A stretch of DNA of 64,000 bases from Ancylostoma caninum (Eukaryota > Nematoda > Chromadorea > Rhabditida > Ancylostomatidae): assembly GCA_037903475.1 (NCBI GenBank), contig JBAJFG010000109.1:62001-126000 (forward strand), given 5' to 3'. The translations under genes and the position numbers were made by a program. The notes under the pieces are model-generated. The model was not told where the DNA came from, searched no databases, and saw only the letters and a program-made list of their open reading frames with translations. The stretch's first letter is position 1; each line of letters begins with the position of its first letter. Shown piece by piece: positions 1-13,097 of this stretch.

Positions 1-102
1 AAAGCATCTAGTTGCTTAGACGCTTTGTTAACGTTTTCGAAATGCACCATGTTTGTTCCGGACACCAATCTAGCGCTTTCTTCCTACCATTTATCCTTTC
101 AG

Positions 103-592
103 CTGCTGCAGAGGACTTCGATCGAGAATTCCAATCGAGAGCAAGGGCAAATATGGGATACAGTGCAAGGTGTGTCTCACAATTTCAAGGACATTTCATT
201 AATGTTGTACAATTTCAAATGAATAAAAACATTTCTTCAGCGCTCGACGTGCACTTGGTGATGGTAGTTCATCATCGGGGGCATATCGCCATCGTTCCGC
301 TGATGCTGCTGGTCGGTCAAGAACAGGGGATAATGCACCTATTATAACGCTCCCAGATGATGATGAGGAGGAAGATACTAGGTGAGAGGCTCTGTTCGTC
401 TTCAGAACATGATGGGATTGATATAAATTCAGGTCTAATCGTGGTAGATCTACTGCTGGAACTAGCCGACGTACTACGAACGCAGGCTATTCTGGTCCTG
501 TGATCCGCGAAATAAGTGAGGAGGAGGCCGAGTCGAGTATTCCAAAACGTCGCCGTGGATTCGGCGGCTTTTTCCGAGCGAATGACGAGTAA
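103..592 (+). CDS. C-terminal exons of an unrecognised Arg/Ser/Glu-rich protein
   Basis: Three exons read in one continuous frame: 103-169, 241-381 and 433-592, stop TAA at 590-592. Each junction has a usable acceptor (ctttcag, cttcag, attcag) and donor (gtgtgt, gtgaga), and the phases (2/2/1) agree. The gene enters from the left edge; the first intron boundary is the acceptor ending at 102. The visible 121 residues are low in hydrophobics: an ordered-looking start (EDFDREFQSRARANMGYSA), a Ser/Gly/Arg stretch, an acidic run (LPDDDEEED), an Arg/Thr/Ser stretch, then EISEEEAESS and a basic-aromatic tail (KRRRGFGGFFRANDE). This suggests a disordered, possibly nuclear tail with several phosphorylation-type acidic/serine segments, but I do not recognise the family and assign no function. 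It converges on pro-2. No canonical AATAAA was seen; AATAAT at 626-631 is a possible poly(A) signal. Confidence 0.72.
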
Positions 593-1540
593 ATGTATGG
601 TTTATTTTTTCTTTTTTTTTCAATCAATAATATGAAGTTTACTATGGTTTGAGAATTGACATTTTTCTCCTTTCTATGTTTTCTGCTAACCTTTTCGTAT
701 TCCTGCGCTGTGGAAGCAGTACTGATGAGCTGATGAACCTTGACTCCAACTTTCGTTTAAACACCTGTTAGCGGATTTCTTCTGTTCATGGGTGTGGTCT
801 AATCGTTGCGTACACAGATACAGTTTCTAGTGGTATCCTCGAGTGGTTTCCGTCGAAGGGAATTGATTCACGTTGACCTTTATGTTTACGTTTCCGTCTC
901 CAGGCAAAAACCTGCAGCTTTGCTCCTCTTTTGTAATCATATTTCTTGGGGGTTACTATACTTATTGAACTCAATCTTTGTTGATTCATCTAAATTCTTT
1001 GAAAAAAAAATCAAGCGTAACTGTCCAAGACGCTTAATAGTTCTACAGCATACCAATCAAAGTAGAGAAATTAAAAAAAAATAGAATGTGGTGAATTTCA
1101 CGTATTTGCTTTTCCATGTTTTGCATTCATGATGTACATTAACTGTGCTTTCAGGCTGACTTCTACTGACTACTGAATTTATTAAATTTGTCCGCATCGG
1201 AAGTCTTAATCACGCTAGTTCGTCTATGACTGGTAGTATCTTTGAGCAGTGTGGTGTGTACTGATATTTAGTCGTTGGTCACTATTCTTTACCATGTGCT
1301 GCTCGTTCTATGAACCATTTACATTGCACGGTTGATTGTTCTTGTTTTTCTCGCATGTTTCTACTTGCTGTGGTTCCCTGTAGTTGTCGCTTTTCGTCAT
1401 ACTTTTTTTTTTGAAGATGTAGTTTACTTATTGACGTCGTGTTTACAGAATTTTCTGTAAATAAAGTAGTCCTTCCTATGTGTTGTGATTATTGGAAGAT
1501 TCGGGATCCATTATTTTAGTTACCGTTTGGTTTTGCTCTG
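593..1540. other. Intergenic, nothing recognised
   Basis: AT-rich with poly-T tracts. Reading frames are short and lack coherent splice structure. No RNA gene or repeat pair was recognised. Confidence 0.5.
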
Positions 1541-1548
1541 CTCCAGAG

Positions 1549-3099
1549 CATAGGAGCGATAGGGGGGAGCCGGGGGTCTGCGAAGTGAAGGGGGTTTGAG
1601 AGGTCTGATGCCTGTCAGAGGTGCTAAAAGTGAAGGGGTCATGGACCCCGAGGTGGGGGAGGGGGTAGCGGCAGCTTTCTTAGCGCTGGCTGTCACAAAA
1701 AGGCGACGACCGAGGGGGGGGGGTCGTCACATTACAGACGTAGGTATTTATGCAAGCTCAGATATCAGGTACCCCTTCCATCTGCAGCGAAGTGACGGCG
1801 GTGGCGCGATGAGTCATCTCCTCGTTGAGGAAAATCTGGCACTAATTTCAACATAAAAAACACTCAAACTGCTATTATTTCCAAAATGGGAGGGTCCGAG
1901 GGATATCAGCACTTTATATCCTACCTCCCGGTGCCCATTACCCTATAATTCACCCACGGCAACCCTTTCCCTTTTAATAATACTGAAAAGTGCCAAAAAA
2001 AAACGGCTGTTTTCCCTTATAACTTCGTTATTTCAAACGTGAACATATTAATGAAGGGTACATAGTGACCACTTCTTGTGAAATTACACCCATATCACTC
2101 GTCACTTCTTCTGGAAAGACGTTGTAATTCGTTCCCGCTAAAGGTGAAGGATACCAGAGTCGGCCTCTTGAGGATGGCTCCGGTTCTCGCTCTGCGCCCT
2201 CCTCCCTCATTGCACTGTCTCGCTTTTGACTGGAGCCAATGTACTGGTTTTGGCTCCATCCCCTCCTGCACAGCGCAGGACAGATTTTTACCCATCATAT
2301 CATATACGGATCGATAGAGAATTTCTTCTACTTCACGAACATGTCCTGGTCGTCTCGATTGGTTCAGTGGTTGAAGAGAAATTAGCGAAAAACCTACTGT
2401 TTCTCGCTAGTTTCGTCGGTCTCAAAAACCTCAACTTGGTTCCCGTAAGATATTGACCGGAGGATTTGCAATTGATTTCACATTATACAGTTTTTCCTCC
2501 TCTTCTTCGCAGGACTGTCCCATTTTTGATTCACTCTCTATTAATACTTTTATTAGTCATAGAACTGAAACTGCCACGAAAAGTATTGCTTTCGAAAGAT
2601 GCAAACGGTTCCGCAAATTTTCACTTATTGTAAGCAACCAGGGTGCCTTCTTCATCTCCTAGGTTTCAGCTATCCAAGGATACCCTTCACCCTACGGATT
2701 TTCACTCACAGCCGTGTTATTCCTAGTTCCTTCAACCCCTTGCAATCCGTTCAATTCAGTACTCTAACTCGAATTTCGTAATCTATGAGACATTCGTTCC
2801 GGCCGACTCACACCGCACACACATTTATTGTAATCCTTCATTAAATGTTTACTAACATTCCCTAATAAGGATGTTTCCCTCTAACTTCCTGATATTGCCT
2901 TCTGTTACTTCGTCTTCCCCTCATTTGCATCCTTCTTCTTCCCATTTCCTTCATCGTTTCCATCACCCCAAAAAAAAAATAATTTCATTAATTTTTCACC
3001 GGGGTTTTGTCCTCCCCTTCGTCCAAATGAAGGGGGTCTGCCGGACCCCTGCCTGAAGTGAAGGGGGCGAGAGCCTTGGCTCCGACTATCGCACCTATG
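1549..3099. mobile_element. Non-autonomous DNA transposon with 8-bp TSD (hAT-like), family member 1
   Basis: The left end reads CATAGGAGCGATAG and the inverted right end CATAGGTGCGATAG; similarity continues through GGAGCC to a shared GAAGTGAAGGGGG tract, giving imperfect terminal inverted repeats of about 22 bp plus subterminal repeats. The element is flanked by an exact 8-bp direct repeat, CTCCAGAG, at 1541-1548 and 3100-3107. TIRs starting CA and ending TG with an 8-bp duplication are typical of the hAT superfamily (P and Merlin elements are alternatives). At 1551 bp with no long reading frame it is presumably non-autonomous. The ends match those of the elements at 13098-14430 and 31602-33555 in the first six bases (CATAGG) but differ after that, so it is a more distant relative. 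Unlike those two, no large internal palindrome was seen. Confidence 0.82.
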
Positions 3100-3107
3100 C
3101 TCCAGAG

Positions 3108-4217
3108 TAACGTTAACCCTTACATTCCAAAATTCATCTGGCAAAAACTGATGCAGTGAGGCATCGAGGTCCTCACTCGGTGGTTTCATTCCTTAGTCCA
3201 CTACCCTACTGCATGTCATTTTTCCGAGCTCCAGATACAATCCTGCGAGAGCAACAGCTGATCTGAATCATGCTGAAACTGCCTTCCGAAAGTTTGCGAA
3301 TTCTTGTGATCTCAGTTTTTGTTACAAAGGCATGCAGTTACCGCTGAATTGTCGGGGATCGAACAGTTGCTTTACTGATGAAAAAAAAAATGGTGTTTGG
3401 GCCAAGTTACAGCACTTTGAAGTGAAGGGTCCATTTCGGCAATTGATTTCACAACAACCTAATATTTATAGAATTTCTGAGAAACTTATCCACTCTAGTT
3501 AGGCAAGAAACTTAGTGCCATTGTGGGTGGTTCATGCATACGGGTATATCTAAAAACCTGCTCTGGGAGCAAGTGAGGGATTTGCATATCTTAAGGTAAA
3601 GTAATCCTCATTTGAAGAAATTAGGACAAATGCTCATACTGCTACATCGTAAGCTTCGTTGTTGATAGTTGTGAAGCCACAGGGACAATGAGGAAGGTTC
3701 TCATCTGGATCACTTCAGCATGAGGAACTCGTCTTCAAGTGCCGTGTGGATTAGTTCACGTCGGCGATCATGTCATGTATTACTGAATGCCCGGACAGTT
3801 GTAGGGGTAATAGTAGAAAGAGAACTTCGGAAAACAGAAATTCAAAAATATTAACTCTTTCAACGGTGTGAATTTACTTCTCCTATGCCGTACACAAACA
3901 GTTTCCCGTAGAGTGAAGCTTACGAGTAGTGTAGCGTTGTTTTCTGCAATATTTCTGGATAACTGTGAAGATTTTCGTAACAAGGAAACCCTGAAGAGGA
4001 TTCTTAAATGGTATATTGTATGGTAAAAAGTAGAACAACAACAGGAAAAACGGTCAACAACAACGAAAACAATGCGGCAAATCATCTCTAGTTAACAATA
4101 ATGAAAAGTATTTGCTGAAGCTAACGAATAAAACTAGTAATCCAGTGCAGAACTATACAAGCTTATAACAGCATTCAAAGAATAATTCACATTGGGTTAA
4201 CATTGTAAGCCTTACAA
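3108..4217. other. Intergenic between convergent genes, nothing recognised
   Basis: Follows the transposon and precedes the 3' end of pro-2. No coherent exons. The 101-codon minus-strand frame at 3780-4085 has no recognisable domain and is composed mainly of AT-rich codons. Confidence 0.45.
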
Positions 4218-7200
4218 TTACTCGCTATCACTCCAATTCGCCAGATCTCCTAGTTGATCTGGTACTGTCGCATCAGCTCGAGCGGCAGCCGGTTGGCTCA
4301 ATCGTCGTTTCTTCTTCGGTTTCTCTACTATTTTCACTTCCTGGAAAGCACCGAATTTGGAATTGGAGTAGTTACCAAAAGGCGGCAAATTATTCCCGTT
4401 ACCTTTTCCGTTTTCTTTTGTTTCTTTCCATCCTTCTTCTGCGTAGTACTCTGTTTGGATTCCTTTGCCTTTTCCTTCTTTTCAGTCTAAAGAAAAGTAT
4501 GCTGACTAACACTCATGTGAACAAACAACAAACTAGTCATGTCTCCACCTTCACCAGCATTCTTTGCTTTATGCGCCATGCCTTCTCCCATTGTCGGTAG
4601 TAGGTACGTAATGGTGAGTCGGGGTTGTTCAAGGCAAGTTGAAGTGACATCTGAAAGACAAAATAATGAGCATACGAAAGTAGCTTCGAGTAATGATAGA
4701 ACAATACTATCAGTGGAGAGAGCATACCACTTGAACGTCGTCCTTAATGGTGAACTCTTTAGTCAGCAGAACATCCGCAACAAATTTAGCCTGTTCCTCC
4801 ATCTTTTCTAGTAAAGCGCGGAAGCATCGTGCGAATTCGGCTGAGCGATTTTTCCGCAGAAAATCTTTTATCTGAAGATGAATAAGACATCCAGGAGTGC
4901 CTCAATAACGCATTTGCATGGAAGAGTTTTAATTTCGCCACCAGCAGCATGTCAGATATATTGATCTCGAAGAAATGACCTATGAGTTACAATAACTTGT
5001 GCATAACCTTATCTTGTTGCAAGAACTCTCCTTGCCTACTTCGTCACACGGTAATTTCAAGTTACCGGAAGTTGGAAGGAATTTTCTGGGACGTTCTGGG
5101 CCCAAATGCACTATTTGAAAAAAGGGTAATCTCACACCCATTGATACTATCACCCGTGGGTAGCACTTGGGCACTGATAGCACCAGGTATTGGTAAATGT
5201 GTTGACGGGTGCCAGCTGACGGGTAGACTTCAGCGTTTATAATATGTTTACCATGACTAGTCCGAATGATGGATCTGGATGGTGCTGGTGCACCATTAAT
5301 GGCGAAATATCTTTCACCCTTGCAGCTAGCTGAAGAGGCGCCGCTGTTTCTCCATCAGGACGGAACGAACCCTCGAAAAGTAAAATTTTTCTGGATCATC
5401 CTTTTACACAGGCCCACAAAGATGGATGAATTTATGCACAATGTGTACTACATTGATAGGAATCCATCTAATCCTAGGTGCCATCATTTCGTATATGAGA
5501 TGTGTTTCACCTAGCAACCGCTAGCCAATTAATGCTATGGAGTGTAGGAATTCGAGTCGGATTCACGGAACGGGAAGGAAACAGTGAACATGGAAAATCA
5601 CTAGGGATAGCTAGGACACAGGCGGGCAAATTTCCGCAGAATGAAAGATACCTGGAATTGTAACAATGATCGACTTTTTAAAGAAGAAAAATGAAGTTTC
5701 TCTCAAAAATGATGACCAACGAGTATTAGCACATAAATAAGGGATATGTACTCTGAACGGTCCAAACTCTGCTTTGTTATTAGTTCACTGAGCACGGCAT
5801 GCTTCAACACTATTTCCAGTGATTTCTCTTCGTTCTCGATAAAACAAATCAAATTGAATCTTGTCAAAAACAGGAAGGAAATTTACCCTGAATGTTATCG
5901 GAACAGTGATGTCAGGAAAACTTGGCTGGCTACAAATCAAATGTGCTGCCTGAAAAAAAATGTATAATCAGTCAGTCACTGCCACGAGCAGCTTTCTGAC
6001 TCGTACAATAAAGAAAAATTTAGAGTCTGCTAGCAAGCTAAGCTGAACTGTTTCATGACCTTCTGAAGAGAAGATCAATTTTTGGACAATGTAAAACAAA
6101 GCTATATATGGAGTGAATTATCGCATCGCGTGGTTACTTTATGCCTAAGTCCAAAACATTAGAGATGAATCTAACCTGTAGTGTGACCCTGAAAACCTGA
6201 TCACAAAGTGCTGCTCGCCAAGCATTGTCTTCAAGCGCAAGTGCTCCAACCTAAAATGTGCTCATGCAAACTATGCTCTTCTTTTCTTTTAAAGCGTCAA
6301 ACCCACTTTGAGAGAAGAATCCATATCGACAATTTTTGCGTTTTTAACAGTTTTCGGCTTTTTCGCCATGATTAGCACAACATCGTTGAGAAGCTGCAAC
6401 AGACACATATTTGGTATTTCTTCACGTTACAGCTGACTGTAAATAAATGGAAAGTGATGAAAAAGAGACAATTGGCACGGATTAGCATGTTGGCAGAAAA
6501 GATTATATATCATATTTATTACATGAGGTAAAATACTCATGTGGGGGAATACCGTCCCCATTACAACGGAAAATCAGACTCTCCAAATATGAAAACAAAC
6601 TGATAAACAGGTAAAACAGATAAAAGGAACATTAACTGAGAGGAAGGAAGATAAAATAAGATTAGACTGAGCATTAGTTACGCATCCAAACGAGTATCCA
6701 CGGTGTTAATGAATTATTTAAGTTTGCTTGAAAATGAATTTTATTATGTAGCCTAACATATTCCCTACCTGCACGGTTTGTGAAGAAATGAAACCTGCTG
6801 CTATATTTGGCTATATTATATTAGTCGGGACCTGTACCCTCAAATAACTTTCCTATCTAAATAATGAAAAACAAGAACTCAGAATATTTACAACAACAAA
6901 AATCCCAGAAGATTTTGACATCTGCCTATGAAATTATTTTGAAAAATTTGCTGACCCAATTTTTTTTGAGAGGAGGGGGGATTCAGGTCAGCATCTAAAC
7001 ACTGTATAGTTCTGGGTATAGAATGGTATACATACACAAAGCCAAGATACTGGTGCAGCGAGACCCTATATTCCCTTTTCATATGCATTAACGCATTCTT
7101 TTACTCGTAACTTATCCCTACCTCAACAGCCAGCGCCAGTGACGGAATGAAAACACCACAGTTCGCTTGAAGTTGAATAAGCAATGAGATACAATGTAGT

Positions 7201-10200
7201 CGAAGCGGAAAATATCGAAGAGAATGATACAATCTGCAAATATTCAACTACCAGAAAACAAATATGAACCAAAATGCTCATGGAATAACGAAATAGAATG
7301 AAGAACAGAGAAAGAAACTATTGTAACAAACGTACTTGAGCACGCCATGGATGATTTGAGTGAGTGGATACGATAACTCGCAGATCGCTTCGCAATCGTG
7401 AACCGCATGTGCTTTGGACATTACCCGTGTCCAGAGGTAGAGACATTGCATCACTTGCCAGTTGTACACGGTTTGAACCATATCCTAATGAATGCAAAAC
7501 GATTATCGACAGCTATGCATTGCATTCGGACTCGTACAGCTTTTCGTCTTCCTCGTCGTCTCTTCGTTGGGTTTACTGGAGATTCGCCAACAAACTGTTA
7601 ATGTTATACTTTCGCCTATTCCAGAAAAACTTAAAGTATACTTAGGAATGATGCCGAGAATCTGTTCCAAAAAATGATAGTACTCGTACGACAGGGATAG
7701 CGAGTGAATAAGCTTACCTTTCGCTTTTTTGAGATGATAGCATTCCTGAGATGAATTGCGATCTGTCGAATATATACAAACGCATAAGGATATGCCAAAT
7801 TCGGGTGCAGTACAGTCAGCTCAGCAAATGTTCTGAATAGTTGTAACTGAGGAAAAATCTAGTTTTAAGGTGAAAAAAGGAAAACTTGACAAGAAGAATA
7901 AGGGTAAGTTTTAATCTTGTTCCGTTCTTGTTTCATTTATGATTTTTTACTTGGTTACTGTTCACTCTGGTACTCGTTAGTTATGAATGGTAGAAAGCGC
8001 CTACGGGCGTACTAAATAAATAAGAAACATCTATGAAAGAGGGAAAGACAATAGAAAAGACGCCTACGGGCGTACTAATAAAGTTTAAAAAAACATTCAT
8101 GAAAGAGGGAAAGAAAATAGAAAATGCTTGTATGAGTGCAATGAAGGCCTAGTTTCACGAAAAAATATGAATAAATAAAATATTGAATTCAGTTACCAAG
8201 CAGAATCTGTCCTTTGTGAAACTTTAAACGCTTAACACAGGCAATCTTTTGAAATGTCTGGTTGGTGAAAGAGCATATCAATCTCACAACTGAGAAAAAA
8301 CATTTCCAGGTGCATTATTATCAAGTATCAAGACCCAATTCGTAGGTAAGATGGGAAAGTCTGAGAGAAATCTCACTTATGCATGAAGTGAAGGATAGGC
8401 CATGTTTCAGACGACACTTCACGAGAATTCGATACAAAACCGAGGTAGCAACTCTGAAAAAAATAATAAAGCTTAAGTATGATCAATCGATATCCTATAC
8501 TGAAAAAAATTAGATGCAAAGACATAGAAGTAACCCATAACCCCATAACTTGAATTGAAAGTGAATCTGCACCCTTTAGAGAACTCGTACTGTCCAAACC
8601 CTTCTATTTTGAAGAAGGTGATCTAGTATCTCATCAACTCCCAATTTTCACAAGGAGACTGATTTTTGGGGAAGGACATTCGAAGCATGGCCCTTGAGCA
8701 CTTCTTATCTCTCTTTTCGCCACAAACTTGCGGTGAATTTAGTTAGCTACTGAACAGTCACTCACCTTGTAAAGGCTCACAAAGTGCTCTGGGTGTGACT
8801 TTACCAGCTGTGTCATGCACACATACGCGCCGACACGGCATTCCAGTGTCTTTCGAGACCAGATGCGAACCAACACCTAAACATATTCCAGTTCTTGGAG
8901 CAATTAAACCTTTAAAAACGCATACAATACCTTTGACAAATTTTTCGTTATTTTCTTGAAGTGAGCGTAAAGATCAACCATTCGACGGATCGTTTTCAGA
9001 GTCGAAACAATCACATCGGGGGTTTGAACTTCATTTGCAAACTAAATGATGAAATTATTCGTTTTAAAAGAACAAAAAAACTAGAAACTAAACAAATAAA
9101 CACTTACGGTTAACACACTAGCAAGATACTGCTTTAGAGGAGTTTGGTACTTCTTAATGTTCTTCATCTTCATAGGAGTCGTATCCTCATACGTGCCTGG
9201 CTCGATCTTCACTTTGCTCTGAAAACTTTCCAATAACTGAAAACCACAAGGTTCACTGTTATGCAGTAACATTTTCTTATAGATTTAGCTTAGATTAATA
9301 AGGCGGCTGGTAATAGGAGCTGCACAAAGTAGCAGTTATGAATACAACTGCAACTTAAATTCTTAAAATGAGCTAATCTGATCTCATGAAGCCCTGTGTA
9401 CTTGTGACAGATCAAGATGAACCTTTATAATGCTCAGCTAGATATCAGTAGCAAGTTTGGGCACCTTTGGGGCACTACCACTGGCGCATGCTGGCAGAAG
9501 GGCAGGAGTAGGGGTCGCTCCCACTATGGGGATCCGGTTAGTCATATTTACAAGAGTAAAATTATCAGAAATACTGGTCTTAATAGTTAACATTTATAAA
9601 CGAATAATTCGAAATGATAATAAAAACAATGAAAAAACAAGCCAATTTTATCTTGAGACTTATCTATCTTAAAACTTGTAAATCTTGTCCTCACCTTCCC
9701 TGTTATGAGGATATTGAAAGCATCTCCTAGCTTCTCAAAACAAAGGCGTACTGTCTCATAGAAAACTGCCTGAAAAATAGAAAATTGCAGCGTACGTGCA
9801 TAACAACAACATAAAAAATTAGAAAAATGTGGCGACCATCTGAAAGAAACTCGACAAATCTTACAAAAGGGAAAGTAATTGTCCTGAAAATCATTCCTGT
9901 TCAAAATGTCAAAAGTCACATAAAACATTGAAACTACACCTGCTCGTTGATGATGAACTTTGGTGCATCAACATCCGCTCCTACTCGTGCAACGCACGCG
10001 TTAAATGCTTCAACTCCCAAACGAACATCTTCAATGTTGATACGTTGTTTCTAAAATATATATTTATGTAATTATGAGAAGAAGTGTGGAGAGAAAAAAC
10101 AATGAAGTCACCTCGTCTTCAGGATCGAGAGCGTTTTCTAAGTAATCCAGCATTGCCCCATCAAAGATCAACCGGCCACTGCTGTCTTTTTTCGCCTTCG

Positions 10201-12051
10201 GGATTCGAGAAACAGTTTCGCTCACCGCTAAATCAAAATCATTATAAGCATCGATACGACGGAATGAAATGGGATTCGTACACTTTCGCTTTTTCTTTTG
10301 CTGATCATCATCCTCATCCTCTTCCATTTCGTCCATTTCCTCATCATCCTCTTCAACCTCCTCTTCCTCCTCTTCATCATCGGACGGATGAAAGTCGAGA
10401 AGGTCTGCATCTTGCTCTTGCAAAAACTTGTAGAATTCAGGATCGCTCTCCTTTAACCTGAAAATCGATTACTCCTCATGTGTGAGAAAAAGTTTAGGCA
10501 TAAATGCAATGAGGAAGTGCATAAATCTGTCATATGATGATGTCAGTAAAGTGCCCAGAAAATTGCCGTCGAAATCCTCACAGAAACCATTTCTAATAAT
10601 ATCAGTCTCCGTCAGGCAATTTATACTCGAAGCGTGCGTTTTGACGCGCGTGCGTCTATGTGATGGAGGATAGGCGCATTTGCAGCCCTGACGCAGCGCG
10701 GTATTTCAACTGACTGTGCATGCTGCAATGACCGGTCTTCATGGAAAATTCTCCGCAAATGGATGTGTGCATCTGACGTGCGACTAGCGCACGCATCCAC
10801 GATAAAATTGCCCTTTTCAAGGAGTTGCAGGCCATGTCTTGCTACAAATAGTGGAATTCTCTACAATACCAATTCCAATGTATTTGGCTCTTGAAGAAGT
10901 TCGTGTTACCCTTTGTGTTTCAGTTATTATAGTCCAAAAACACGAACAAGAGGGAAAAAAACTTGGCCAGGCATTTTACAATGTCTTAAAAGCGACGACA
11001 GTTGAGTTATTGGTGCACAAACTTGCACTGGGTACGCTAAAGCACAAGCATGTAGGATTTGCTTTGTTACATCATCAAAAGCCGCATGGTTTCGCGTTCC
11101 ACTTTCCTCTGATTTGCCTACGAATATTCCCCCCAATGAAGTGTATGTAGTATTTGGAGGTTATACTTTCCGTCACAAAACCTCTAGTATAGCAAGAGCC
11201 TTGCAAGATTTTGGTTAGCAGTTTTTGGCTCCGCTTAGCAGCTTTTGTGAGCGAAAGGAAACTCCGACATAATCCCTGGGACGAAGAGGATAATCGCAGA
11301 ATTTAGCAGACTCCAAAATTGCACATTACTCTTTGGAGCTATTTTGTCTAGAACTGTAACATGAAAGTATTTATTTCTCAAGAGGCTGATGCTTGAGCAA
11401 TGACGTCTTTTTCACAGCCTGAAGATCAAATGAGGAGCTGGTCCACTCTTCCCCTTATCCTCCCGCACCAGTTAGCGAATTCTGCTTCAATTTAACTCTC
11501 ACCGCTTTCGGCAGTAGAGATAAATGCTGTACGAAATAATTGCAGCAACAAGCTGGAGCGATAAGCACAATAACAACCACGGTCGAGGGTCCACCTACTT
11601 CTGAAGGTCTTGCAGATGTTTGGCCTTTGCAGACTTGGTCTTGGCTGCACTAATGACATTGTCTTCGTCTGAGACTGAAATAATAAACTTTCCTCAAACA
11701 TATGCTCAAAGGCTGCTCTCACACACTTCAATGCATTCCTGATTTTCTAAGAAAGCATAGGTATACTAAAGACAAAAGAAAAAAAAAACTAACTGGAGGG
11801 CTCGCCATCAGAATCGCCAGCACTGTCAGAACTGAAACTTTCCGCTTTGCTCGTTGTAACAACCTAAAAACTAAGAGGATTGTGATAGCTTCAGGAATTA
11901 TTATTCCAAAGAAAAAGTCTACCTCATTATCTACAATATGTTTCTTTTGTGTTTTACTAGATTTCTTCAATTTCTTCTTTTTTGGACTGCCACTGCTCCC
12001 CGTCACTGATTTCAACTTTTTGAGTTTTTTGGCTGATCCTATGACAGGCAT
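4218..12051 (-). CDS. pro-2: Nucleolar complex protein 2 (NOC2/NOC2L), ribosome assembly factor; complete
   Basis: Twenty exons, all phase-consistent, giving 762 aa (human NOC2L is about 750): 12051-11923, 11863-11794, 11674-11599, 10457-10112, 10050-9940, 9769-9695, 9236-9108, 9041-8931, 8876-8766, 8453-8377, 7832-7718, 7484-7336, 7233-7122, 6393-6307, 6250-6176, 5949-5887, 4871-4728, 4650-4549, 4486-4403, 4340-4218. NOC2 pairs with NOC1 and NOC3 in the nucleolus and nucleoplasm to assemble and export pre-60S ribosomal particles. Diagnostic stretches: LKESDPEFYKFLQEQD (residues ~93-108), an acidic tract (~112-140), AYVCMTQLVKSHPEHF (~366-381), YAFVYIRQIAIHLRNAI (~428-444), VYNWQVMQCLYLWTRV (~455-471) and YYRQWEKAW near residue 680. 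The N-terminus is Lys-rich (KKLKKLK, KKKKLKK), fitting nucleolar import; the C-terminus has KPKKKRR and ends in an acidic tail. The start Met lies directly behind a splice acceptor (CTGCCAG, 12052-12058), suggesting trans-splicing. In C. elegans the orthologue is pro-2, whose loss causes germline over-proliferation. Confidence 0.96.
7993..8120. repeat. Tandem duplication, about 64-bp unit, two copies
   Basis: Lies in the pro-2 intron 7833-8376... upstream of the exon ending at 7832 on the plus coordinate. Both copies contain CGCCTACGGGCGTACTAA (itself partly palindromic) and, about 40 bases later, ATGAAAGAGGGAAAGA. The copies differ by several substitutions, so the duplication is not brand new. 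Confidence 0.75.
10614..10813. mobile_element. MITE, AGGCAATTTATAC-ended family, 200-bp copy
   Basis: In the pro-2 intron between the exons at 11599-11674 and 10112-10457. The left end is AGGCAATTTATACTCG; the right end reads, inverted, AGGGCAATTTTATCGTGG. Just inside both ends are GCGTGCG / CGCACGC motifs. The interior contains another inverted pair (CATTTGCAG.. and ..CCGCAAATG). A 67-bp relative lies at 25794-25860. No coding capacity. Confidence 0.7.
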
Positions 12052-12053
12052 CT

Positions 12054-13089
12054 GGCAGTAGATAAAATTAGCAACAGATAATGGCCTTGACTACAACTTG
12101 TAACAGATTCTTTTAGTAATCAGCAAATGAGATAGAAAATGTATAAGAAGAAAGATGTTCACAGTAGAACCAGGGCCAAGATTTCTAGCCAAGATGGGAG
12201 TTCGCTTCTTTAAACTCATGCTAGAAAAAAGATCGAGCATTTGTTTCCTAAACGAATCACAGAAAAAATCTCGACCGAGCGGAAGGTTCCCTATGAGGGA
12301 ACTAAGAAGAACCCAAAAAATACCTAATTTCACAACAAACACATACAGAAGAGGGGACGGCAAAACTGCCACAGATCAGCACGAAAACTGAAGCCACTAC
12401 AAGTTGACTGCTGGAAAGTTTAAACATACTGAGGACATTGTTTTCCCAATTCTTGGAGGAAAATATCTGGCTGTTAAGAAAGTTTCCGGAGTAGATTAGA
12501 ACATTAATAACCCTTTCACAAAAAAAGAGAACTACATATTCGTGACTAGCTTCTGAAACATTTTCCTTCCCATTGTTTGACATTTTGTACTTAAATTCTA
12601 TAATTTTTCAAAAATCGAGCCCTAATGAGAGATCGCAAACTGCTGCTTCATCAGATGTTATCTTCTTACAACGTTAGGCCCTAGATCTCCTTCTACAGAG
12701 ACCTATTGAGGTGTTTGCTGTAAGAAGTTCATGTCATTCTAAGAAAAGATGTTTTTTTTTATTTCAGAAAACTCCAGTGTAGGTTTGGCGCCTTTAGAAT
12801 GCAATGAAATTATTCAATAAATATATGTTATGATACCAGATGGGCTGACGCATTTAGTTTTTCCTGGATGGATGACAACAGGCGGTTGACCTCGGAGAAT
12901 GATATTTTAAACAAGGTTTTTCATACATTTTTTTGTGCTCGCATTGATACAATAAGAATTCTTTAAATGCGTGCTAAAAACTTTCCGAACAACCTAATAT
13001 ACATACATTTAATATTGAGGATACATGAAGCTAGGCGTATTTTACACTTCTTCACACATATTTAAATTCCATCTAGGAAGAGCAGACTA
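12054..13089. other. Upstream of pro-2, nothing recognised
   Basis: AT-rich. A 93-codon minus-strand frame (12302-12583) has no recognised domain and no supporting splice structure. The region presumably holds the pro-2 promoter, but no specific element was identified. Confidence 0.4.
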
Positions 13090-13097
13090 ATCGCATT